A stretch of DNA of 28,737 nt from CAYHSY01 sp964359435 (GTDB taxonomy: Bacteria; Patescibacteriota; Minisyncoccia; UBA6257; JAUSGH01). Of this stretch, positions 23,298 through 28,737 are shown in pieces; position 1 is the first letter of the stretch; each line of letters opens with the position of its first letter. The notes beneath the pieces are model-generated. The model ran no database searches and had not been told where the DNA came from. It was given only the letters and a program-made list of their open reading frames with translations. A program made the position numbers and the translations under genes. Location of the stretch: assembly GCA_964359435.1 (NCBI GenBank), contig CAYHSY010000002.1, forward strand, positions 1 through 28,737. Reading direction: 5' to 3'.

Positions 23298-23807
23298 ATG
23301 GACGAGAATCAGCCGGTTCCGGCGCCTTATAAGCGCCCCGATTGGCAGGAGTATTTTTTAAAAATTATGGATACCGTTGCCTTGCGCGGTAATTGCGATA
23401 GGGGGCGGGCCGCGGCGATAATTGTGCGGGATAAGCGAGTTATCGCGACGGGTTATGTGGGCGCTCCGGCGGGACTGGAAACCTGCGATGAGATTGGGCA
23501 CTTGATTAAAGTTTCTTACGATGAGCGCGGGGGAACGCATAAGAATTGCGTGAGGACTACGCACGCGGAGGCGAATGCCATCGCCCAAGCCGCGCGATAC
23601 GGCACGCCTATAGACGGCGCGGCGCTTTATTGCAAAATGACGCCGTGTCTGGATTGCACCAAACTTTTGATTAACGCGGGAATTAAAAAAGTGGTTAGCC
23701 GTAAACGTTACCACTCTGATCACGACAGTATGGCCACCCTTGTTACTTCCGGCGTGGAGGTGATCATCCTGGATAACACGCAGGAGACGTATCCCGACAT
23801 GAGGTAG
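23298..23807 (+). CDS. dCMP deaminase-like cytidine/deoxycytidylate deaminase
   Basis: A 169-residue zinc deaminase. The catalytic set is H89-A90-E91 (TTHAEANAI) and P116-C117-L-D-C120 (TPCLDCTKLL). The N-terminal RPDWQEYFLKIMDTVALRGNC and GHLIKVSYDERGGTHKNCVRT are typical of the dCMP deaminase/ComEB family, which converts dCMP to dUMP for thymidylate synthesis; extra Cys/His around 63-84 may bind a second zinc. A TATACT box (23286-23291) lies 6 nt before the ATG. Confidence 0.9.
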   Translation: MDENQPVPAPYKRPDWQEYFLKIMDTVALRGNCDRGRAAAIIVRDKRVIATGYVGAPAGLETCDEIGHLIKVSYDERGGTHKNCVRTTHAEANAIAQAARYGTPIDGAALYCKMTPCLDCTKLLINAGIKKVVSRKRYHSDHDSMATLVTSGVEVIILDNTQETYPDMR

Positions 23808-23810
23808 GCC

Positions 23811-23916
23811 GTCATTGCGAGGCTCTGCGAAGCAATCTTACCTTGATGGTTATTAAAAATATTCATAAGACAATAGTGTAAGATTGCCACGCCCCGAGTA
23901 TGGGGCTCGCAATGAC
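23811..23916. repeat. MITE-like inverted repeat (CGTCATTGCGAG type)
   Basis: Left end GTCATTGCGAGG (from 23811) with GCAATCTTA, and right end TAAGATTGCC (from 23879) with CTCGCAATGAC (to 23916), form inverted terminal segments around an AT-rich middle. Ends of this type recur in many unrelated bacteria in small dispersed palindromic elements. It fills the gap between the deaminase and DUF167 genes and carries no gene. Confidence 0.75.
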
Positions 23917-23927
23917 AAATAATTTGC

Positions 23928-24152
23928 ATGAAAAAAATTTTCGTAACCGCCAAGCCCAACTCTAAGCATCCGTCAGTCAAAGAAATGAGCCCCAGCCATT
24001 TTGTGATCTCGGTTGCGGAGCCGCCCAAAGACAACAAGGCCAACCGCGCCATCATCAAGGCCCTCGCCGCACACTTGGGCGTGCCGCAGTCGTATATAGA
24101 AATCGTCCACGGTTATTTTAGTAAAAATAAGATCATAGAAGTTGTGGATTAA
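23928..24152 (+). CDS. DUF167 (YggU-like) protein
   Basis: A 74-residue protein matching the DUF167/UPF0235 family: KKIFVTAKPNSKHPSV, then FVISVAEPPKDNKANRAIIKALAAHLGVPQSYIEIVHGYFSKNKIIEV. The PPxDNKANxAI helix is diagnostic. Biochemical role is not established. It begins 12 nt after the MITE-like repeat. Confidence 0.88.
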   Translation: MKKIFVTAKPNSKHPSVKEMSPSHFVISVAEPPKDNKANRAIIKALAAHLGVPQSYIEIVHGYFSKNKIIEVVD

Positions 24153-24158
24153 ACGGTT

Positions 24159-24167
24159 TGGTATAAT
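24159..24167 (+). promoter_or_regulatory. extended -10 promoter of the secreted-protein gene
   Basis: TGGTATAAT is a perfect extended -10 (TGn plus TATAAT at 24162-24167). The ATG at 24175 is 7 nt downstream, predicting a leaderless mRNA. No -35 at proper spacing is evident. Confidence 0.6.
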
Positions 24168-24174
24168 TAAAATA

Positions 24175-26520
24175 ATGGTTAATCTTTACCAAAAATCTCT
24201 CGGCATATTTTTATTGGTTGCCATCGCTGCTGTTGTATTGCCCGTTCAAACATTAGCACAGGGCTCAGCCCCACCCCCGTTGCCGGGCCCTGGCGGCATT
24301 GAGGGACCAGGTATTGTCAAACTTTTTTTAAATGACGTAGAGAGGGAAGTGGGAGCCGCCCTACAAAGAGGTGATATTGATAGGGCTAAAGCATGGAGGG
24401 CTTGGGAAAAAGCAGCCAAAGAATTTTTGGCCAAAACACCCTGCAGCGCCCCCTTTGTGGGCCTCACCTCTTCTTTTGAAAATTTTAAAAGGGAGTTATT
24501 AGAAGCCGTTAGAAGCGGCGACGTAAACAAGCTAAAACGATTAAACTTGTTTGAATTTCTAGAAGGTTTTAAGTATACTGATGCAGCCGAGGAAGCCAAG
24601 ATGCTCAAAGAAGAAGTTACGGGCATCATCAATGATTTACTATCAAGCGAGGGCGGTGATAAGCAGACAGCTAAAACTATTAACGAGTTGGCAAAACTAG
24701 CCGAAGAACGTTCAGCCGCACGCATTTCACAAGAAAAATTAGCAACTCAAGAAATCAGTAGAATTTCTCAACTCACTCCGGAAGAATTGGCGGCTGAGCA
24801 GGTAGAGTCAAGAAAAATTGCAGAAAGATTAGTAGCAGAGATGGCGGCCAAAGAGAAACTAGCAAGGGAATCAGCGGCCTTTGCTGAGCAACTAGCTGGG
24901 CGGGAGGCGGGAGCGGTGGGCGTCGGTAGCAGCGGTGCAACACAAACCGGGGTAGGATTGGGGGCGCGGCCAGCGGCCAGCGGCCTCGCTACCGAGGCCA
25001 CTCAAACCGGAGTTTTAGTTACGGAAAAAGCCGCGCAAAAGACGGGGGTTGGTACTGCGGCTGCTTTAGCGGAGCAAGCGGTGGTAAAGAGGGGAGCGGC
25101 GAAAATTATAATTGGGGGTTTGACTAGAGCCGGGCTGGCCGTGCTGCCGCCGGCTTTAGCGGCTTACGGAGCGGGCGATTTAACGGCCGAACTTATAGGG
25201 GCTGTTAGTGAGGGAATTGAAGGAGTGGAGGACGCGGCGCGGCAAGTTTTGGGCGAAGTCGCTAAGGCCAACGATGAGATTAATAGAGAAGTACCTCGTT
25301 ATCAAGAAGCTATCGCTAAAACCGAATCAGAGCTGGATTCTCTAGGATCTAGATATCAGGATGCGCAGAATGCGTTGGATATTGCTAATTCTAACGAACA
25401 AGCCATCTTGAACGATCCAACGGCCAGCGTTGCGGCTAAGGTAGCCGCTCAAGCCAAAGCAGGAGAAGCAGAAAGAGTAGAAGCTGGCTTAAAATCTCAA
25501 ATTGACGCGCTGGACTCCGACCTGGCAGTTTTCAAGGGTGCCTTGAAAGCCGATCAGCAAAAACAAAAAGAACTGCAAGAGGCGCTTAATATAATGCAAG
25601 AAGTATTGGGCTTACCCGAGTCGCAATTGCATCAAGTGGGAATAACGATTCCGGATAGCGCGGTTCGGGTCGCCGTAAGAAGTCGCGGAAATAATTTTTT
25701 GGTCACTGCCGATCCGAAAATACCAGTAATTTTCGATTTTGCTCAGCCGCAATGCCCCCCGCCGTTAGGGGTTGCCTTCTCTTTTGACCCTAAAACCAAA
25801 ATGGCAAGTTTTGTGGGCCCCTCGTTTTCATACGCGACAGTTGATGGGCAGACCTATGGCACCGGCGAAAAAATTCCATATAATGTTTTAAGTGGTAAAG
25901 ATGTCTATATCAACATGTTTTTGAGGGGCGAACAATTTATCAATTCTCCAGACATTACCGCCGGCCTTACTTATGTATTACCGGATACCATGCAAGAACT
26001 TTTCCCCTCTATTTACTCCGGCCCTCGCGTGACTCGGCCGAATCGCCAAGCCGTTGTTATTACCAACTACTCCAATCAAGAACTTCGTGGTGATATTAGG
26101 TTTACAGATGGTACTAATCTAAAAAATATAGTGCTTACTCCTGGTCGCAATGTGGTGGGTTCCATTCCCCGTGTCTCCGGCTCTCTGTCCGCTACCTATA
26201 CGTTTACCAACGAAAGTGGTCAGGTATTTAAGGGTAGCGTTTTGGTGCGTTCGGCCAGCGTAGCTAGTGGCGCCCGTCTGGCACCTATCCAGAAAACGTT
26301 CCCCACTATTTTTTCGTCACAAACGCCTAAATCAGTAATTACTCCAGGCGTATTGCCGACTCCCGGCTTAGTCACGCCAACATTATTTACGCGGCCTCAA
26401 ACATTGCCAACGCCTTCTATAGGAACCGTAGTGCCTTTCAAATATACACCCCCGACCTTCCAAGTTCCTTCTATCTTGTCTCCGCAGTACAATCCGCCTT
26501 CTACTATATTTACACAATAA
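24175..26520 (+). CDS. large secreted/surface protein of unknown function
   Basis: Start ATG 24175 gives 781 residues with a clear signal peptide (basic start, hydrophobic core about 9-24, ending near VQTLAQG). Then a Pro/Gly stretch; a charged, Ala-rich helical region (about 45-240); a Gly/Ala/Thr low-complexity part (about 240-300, with repeated TQTGV); a hydrophobic segment (about 308-333, AKIIIGGLTRAGLAVLPPAL) that may be a membrane helix; a coiled-coil region (about 365-478, EINREVPRYQEAIAKTESEL); a strand-rich C-terminal region (about 490-710); and a Pro/Thr-rich tail with PTPG-like repeats. Only a few Cys. No known domain recognised. It has its own promoter. A surface or cell-contact role is speculative. 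Confidence 0.8.
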   Translation: MVNLYQKSLGIFLLVAIAAVVLPVQTLAQGSAPPPLPGPGGIEGPGIVKLFLNDVEREVGAALQRGDIDRAKAWRAWEKAAKEFLAKTPCSAPFVGLTSSFENFKRELLEAVRSGDVNKLKRLNLFEFLEGFKYTDAAEEAKMLKEEVTGIINDLLSSEGGDKQTAKTINELAKLAEERSAARISQEKLATQEISRISQLTPEELAAEQVESRKIAERLVAEMAAKEKLARESAAFAEQLAGREAGAVGVGSSGATQTGVGLGARPAASGLATEATQTGVLVTEKAAQKTGVGTAAALAEQAVVKRGAAKIIIGGLTRAGLAVLPPALAAYGAGDLTAELIGAVSEGIEGVEDAARQVLGEVAKANDEINREVPRYQEAIAKTESELDSLGSRYQDAQNALDIANSNEQAILNDPTASVAAKVAAQAKAGEAERVEAGLKSQIDALDSDLAVFKGALKADQQKQKELQEALNIMQEVLGLPESQLHQVGITIPDSAVRVAVRSRGNNFLVTADPKIPVIFDFAQPQCPPPLGVAFSFDPKTKMASFVGPSFSYATVDGQTYGTGEKIPYNVLSGKDVYINMFLRGEQFINSPDITAGLTYVLPDTMQELFPSIYSGPRVTRPNRQAVVITNYSNQELRGDIRFTDGTNLKNIVLTPGRNVVGSIPRVSGSLSATYTFTNESGQVFKGSVLVRSASVASGARLAPIQKTFPTIFSSQTPKSVITPGVLPTPGLVTPTLFTRPQTLPTPSIGTVVPFKYTPPTFQVPSILSPQYNPPSTIFTQ

Positions 26521-26529
26521 ACATTGATT

Positions 26530-26558
26530 TTGTATTGGGATTTGTTTTTCTGTATACT
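26530..26558 (+). promoter_or_regulatory. predicted promoter of the methyltransferase gene
   Basis: TTGTAT (26530-26535), 17-bp spacer, TATACT (26553-26558). ATG 26566 is 7 nt after the -10 box, again a leaderless layout. Confidence 0.6.
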
Positions 26559-26565
26559 ATACAGT

Positions 26566-27369
26566 ATGCCTAGTAGCAGAAAAAAAGAACCCAAAACTTC
26601 GTGGGGTAAGCATGCCAAATGGTATGGCGGCGTGGTAGAAGAAAAAGGCAGCTATCAGCGTGAGTTGATTCTGCCCGGGGTTTTGAAAATGTTGGATTTG
26701 AAAGCCGGTGAAGCGGTTTTGGACTTGGCCTGCGGCGAAGGGTTTTTCGCCCGCGAGTTTGGGAAAGCCGAGGCGAATGTTTTGGGCGTGGATGCGGGCG
26801 CGGGGTTGATCGCCCTGGCGCAAAAGAAATCGCCCAAGAATATCGGCTATCGCGTGGCGGACGCCACCAATCTTTCTTTTTTGAACAACGGTGTTTTTGA
26901 CGCGGTAACTATCATTCTAGCCCTTCAAAACATTGAGGACATCGCCCCGGTTTTGAAAGAAGCCCGCCGGATTTTGAAGCCCGCCACCGGGTCGGCGGGC
27001 AGGCCCTCCAGCCGGCTGGTGATAGTTCTAAACCACCCTATTTTTCGTATTCCCAAATTTTCCGGTTGGGGCTGGGACGAAGGGCAATCGCTCCAATACC
27101 GCAAGGTAAATCGTTATATGAGCGAATTAAAATTGCCGATTGAAATGCATCCGGGCGAGCGTTCGAAAGAAATCACCTGGTCTTTTCACCGGCCCATGCA
27201 AGTATATTTTAAGGCGCTCTCTGCCGCCGGCTTCGCTGTAACAGACTTGGAAGAATGGGTTTCCAATAAAAAAAGCCAGCCGGGTCCCAAAGCCAAAGCG
27301 GAAAATTTGGCTCGTGAAGAATTCCCGCTGTTTATGGCGATCAAGGCCGTACCAGTGATGAATCGATGA
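26566..27369 (+). CDS. class I SAM-dependent methyltransferase
   Basis: Start ATG 26566 gives 267 residues. Motif I is VLDLACGEGFFARE (about 49-62), then VLGVDAG, VADATNLSF and FDAVTIILALQNIEDI. The post-motif strand normally reads LKPGGRLVIVL; here KP and RLVIVLNHPIF are separated by ATGSAGRPSS (about 139-148), encoded by the same 22-nt GC-rich repeat found in the tRNA-binding gene. The LNHPIFR and GWGWDE segments resemble UbiE/methyltransf_11-type enzymes acting on small molecules, but the substrate cannot be read. The next gene starts 4 nt after its stop, so they share a transcript. Confidence 0.88.
   Translation: MPSSRKKEPKTSWGKHAKWYGGVVEEKGSYQRELILPGVLKMLDLKAGEAVLDLACGEGFFAREFGKAEANVLGVDAGAGLIALAQKKSPKNIGYRVADATNLSFLNNGVFDAVTIILALQNIEDIAPVLKEARRILKPATGSAGRPSSRLVIVLNHPIFRIPKFSGWGWDEGQSLQYRKVNRYMSELKLPIEMHPGERSKEITWSFHRPMQVYFKALSAAGFAVTDLEEWVSNKKSQPGPKAKAENLAREEFPLFMAIKAVPVMNR
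26980..27001 (+). repeat. GC-rich 22-nt repeat, copy in the methyltransferase gene
   Basis: Begins CCCGCCACCGGGTCGG and is identical over 22 nt to the reverse complement of 23021-23042. The flanking AGGCCCTCC may belong to the same insert. It splits the conserved LKPGGRLVI motif yet keeps the frame. Confidence 0.85.
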
Positions 27370-27373
27370 ATCT

Positions 27374-28045
27374 ATGATAAAACTCTCCAGGTCTAAAATT
27401 GAACTTTCCATTGAATGCCCCCGATGTTTTTGGTTGGATGTAAAATACAAAATTGGCCGGCCGCCGGGTTTCCCTTTCACGCTCAATAACGCCATCGACT
27501 TTTTATTGAAAAAAGAATTCGATCAATACAGAGCCAAAGGCATCGCGCATCCGTTTATTACCGACAACAAAATCGACGCCATTCCCTACGGTGGTCCGGA
27601 GATGGACGGGTGGCGGCACAACTTTACCGGCGTGCAAGTGGAGCATGCCCCCTCCGGATTTTTGGTTTTTGGCGCCGTGGATGACGTGTGGGTGAACGGC
27701 AAAAAAGAATTGATCGTGGTGGATTACAAAGCCACCGGCTCCGCGGAGCACCATATTTATGACAGTTATAAACGACAAATGGAAATTTATCAGTGGCTTT
27801 TGCGCGGCCGCGGGTTGCCTGTTTCGGAAACCGGTTATTTCGTTTTTGCCCGGGCCAATAAAGATGATGGCTTCGCGGACAGAAAACTTTCTTTCAAGAT
27901 TTTTTTGGAGCCGCTCCTGGGTGATGATTCTTGGGTGGAAGATGCCGTCATGAACGCTAAAAAAATCTACGACTCGCCCCGGCCGCCCGTCTCCGGCGCG
28001 GAATGCGACTATTGTTCCTATGTTGCGCGCCGCCGCTCCGCTTAG
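27374..28045 (+). CDS. PD-(D/E)XK nuclease with four-Cys cluster
   Basis: A 223-residue RecB/Cas4-like nuclease. Catalytic pattern: Asp in GAVDDVW (about 103-104), D117 and K119 in VVDYKAT, and the Q-x3-Y motif Q135/Y139 in RQMEIYQWLL. One Cys pair at the N-terminus (C15, C18, CPRC) and one at the C-terminus (C211, C214, CDYC) could hold an Fe-S cluster as in Cas4 and AddB. No CRISPR array or cas gene is near, so it is probably a repair or general DNA-processing nuclease. Co-transcribed with the methyltransferase (4-nt gap). The spacing differs from Cas4, and single-strand exonuclease activity is inferred only. Confidence 0.85.
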   Translation: MIKLSRSKIELSIECPRCFWLDVKYKIGRPPGFPFTLNNAIDFLLKKEFDQYRAKGIAHPFITDNKIDAIPYGGPEMDGWRHNFTGVQVEHAPSGFLVFGAVDDVWVNGKKELIVVDYKATGSAEHHIYDSYKRQMEIYQWLLRGRGLPVSETGYFVFARANKDDGFADRKLSFKIFLEPLLGDDSWVEDAVMNAKKIYDSPRPPVSGAECDYCSYVARRRSA

Positions 28046-28046
28046 T

Positions 28047-28080
28047 TTGCTTTATTATAAATAAGTTGTTATAATATAAT
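28047..28080 (+). promoter_or_regulatory. predicted promoter of the small 28106 gene
   Basis: TTGCTT (28047-28052), 17-bp spacer and TATAAT (28070-28075), with a second overlapping TATAAT at 28075-28080. Unlike most promoters here it gives a leader of about 25 nt, and a Shine-Dalgarno site is present. Confidence 0.6.
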
Positions 28081-28105
28081 ACAGGTATGTTTGGAGGGTC
28101 GGTTG

Positions 28106-28414
28106 ATGAATGTCTGGACTTTCAATTTGACTCGCGACTGGCGGCGCCAGCTTGAAGAGGGGAAAATAGAGGCGGACAGATTGGGTGAGAAGTATGTGTG
28201 GTGGGCGAAGCTTTTTCTACGCAAAGCCATTGAGGCGGTGCTCCAAGGTACGCCTCCGCCAATGGTGAGCGTCGAGGAGTACCGCTGGATTCGTATAATT
28301 TGTGACTTGGTGATTCTGGACGAGACGGACATCGGTCGGGGCAGGATGCGTTACACGCCGGTGTTGTTCGAGGGCGGCAACGGAACCCACATCTTTCGTC
28401 TTACGGAAGAATAA
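28106..28414 (+). CDS. small soluble protein of unknown function
   Basis: Start ATG 28106 (102 residues, MNVWTFNLTRDWRRQLEEG) is supported by GGAGG at 28093-28097, 8 nt upstream; an in-frame TTG at 28091 is less likely. The protein is Trp- and charge-rich with no membrane helix and no motif I recognise; the first half looks helical (KIEADRLGEKYVWWAKLFLR) and the end strand-like (YTPVLFEGGNGTHIFRLTEE). It stands alone between a promoter and a terminator, so it is probably a genuine gene. Confidence 0.7.
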   Translation: MNVWTFNLTRDWRRQLEEGKIEADRLGEKYVWWAKLFLRKAIEAVLQGTPPPMVSVEEYRWIRIICDLVILDETDIGRGRMRYTPVLFEGGNGTHIFRLTEE

Positions 28415-28426
28415 ATGCGACTATCT

Positions 28427-28451
28427 GGTCGTCTTCGGGCGACCCTTTTTT
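28427..28451 (+). terminator. strong UUCG-loop terminator
   Basis: GGTCGTC (28427-28433), TTCG tetraloop, GGCGACC (28438-28444), then C and six T (28446-28451). It ends the small gene at 28414. Confidence 0.88.
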
Positions 28452-28470
28452 GTAAAATAATTTTAATAAT

Positions 28471-28737
28471 ATGCGCAGAGAAAATATCAGGAACATCGCG
28501 ACCATCGCTCACGTTGACCATGGCAAGACCACATTAGTGGATGCTTTGCTTCGCGCCGCGCACGTTGACCGGCATATCGAGGAAATGGGTGAGCTGATCA
28601 TGGATTCCATGGATTTGGAACGCGAGCGCGGCATCACTATCCGCGCCAAAAATGCCTCCGTTGCCTGGAATGGCGTGAAAATTAACATTATCGATACGCC
28701 CGGGCACGCCGACTTTGGCGGCGAGGTGGAGCGCACG
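28471..28737 (+). CDS. typA: TypA/BipA ribosome-associated GTPase (5' part)
   Basis: The first 89 codons are present; the gene continues past the window end. The P-loop is AHVDHGKT (14-21), switch I lies around RERGITI, and switch II is DTPGHADFGGE. The opening RRENIRNIATIAHVDHGKTTLVDALL and MDLERERGITIRAKN distinguish TypA/BipA from EF-G, LepA and TetM. TypA binds 70S ribosomes and affects assembly and stress responses. It starts 19 nt after the terminator T-run; TAAAAT at 28453-28458 is a weak -10 candidate. Confidence 0.93.
   Translation, partial: MRRENIRNIATIAHVDHGKTTLVDALLRAAHVDRHIEEMGELIMDSMDLERERGITIRAKNASVAWNGVKINIIDTPGHADFGGEVERT

Noticed and set aside
27374..28045. Cas4 and a CRISPR locus
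   Set aside because: No regularly spaced direct repeats or other cas genes occur in the window.
1..28737. tRNA or rRNA genes
   Set aside because: Reading both strands I saw no T-arm GGTTCGAATCC-type motif with a matching acceptor stem and no rRNA segments.

Overview
The window looks like part of a small-genome bacterium of the Candidate Phyla Radiation (Patescibacteria, probably Parcubacteria-like). Supporting signs are a short SecD, the membrane protein + HEPN-like protein + VirD4-like ATPase trio, the large Cys-rich double zinc-ribbon proteins, a sigma-region-4/HARE-HTH regulator, compact type II toxin-antitoxin pairs, and few clear Shine-Dalgarno sites. TGA is used as a stop (for example at 6079 and 12064), so the code is not that of Gracilibacteria or Absconditabacteria. 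This assignment is inference from gene content; no rRNA or tRNA gene was seen. Every gene I accept is on the + strand.

Layout. 1-579: possible 3' end of an unseen gene, two strong terminator hairpins and two larger inverted repeats, one of which (397-507) could be a structured RNA. 580-2768: secD-secF. 2831-3874: sigma4/HARE regulator, with a promoter inside the end of secF. 3990-7469: conjugation-like trio (membrane protein, membrane-anchored HEPN-like protein, VirD4/TraG-type ATPase). 7513-12066: an alternating cassette of hicBA, Cys-rich zinc-ribbon protein 1, RelE-type TA pair, and paralogous zinc-ribbon protein 2. 12115-18129: a disulfide-bond and copper cluster (small His/Cys membrane protein, DsbA-like thioredoxin, VKOR, an HMA-SafE/UreH-cupredoxin fusion, an unknown membrane protein, CopA, and a small membrane protein). 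18234-19127: gpsA. 19268-20020: unknown membrane-anchored protein. 20184-22887: tgt, an ArsR-like regulator and queA, punctuated by three copies of one hairpin. 22909-24152: tRNA-binding OB-fold protein, dCMP deaminase-like protein, DUF167 protein. 24175-26520: a large secreted protein of unknown function. 26566-28414: methyltransferase, four-Cys PD-(D/E)XK nuclease, small unknown protein. 28471-end: 5' end of typA/bipA.

How the genes may work together. VKOR reoxidises a DsbA-like oxidase outside the membrane, and the same gene run carries a copper exporter (CopA) and a copper-binding membrane fusion, which suggests joint control of extracytoplasmic thiols and copper. Tgt and QueA are two tRNA-modification enzymes of the queuosine pathway.

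The most unusual signals are four: (1) palindromic, often GC-rich segments inserted in frame inside four conserved genes (tgt, queA, the tRNA-binding protein and the methyltransferase), two of which share one 22-nt sequence in opposite orientation; (2) the TA / zinc-ribbon / TA / zinc-ribbon cassette; (3) the three-copy hairpin around tgt, arsR-like and queA; (4) a recurrent promoter layout in which the start ATG lies 5-8 nt after a TATAAT-like -10 box, implying leaderless mRNAs. All functions are from reading the sequence only; no database search was run.
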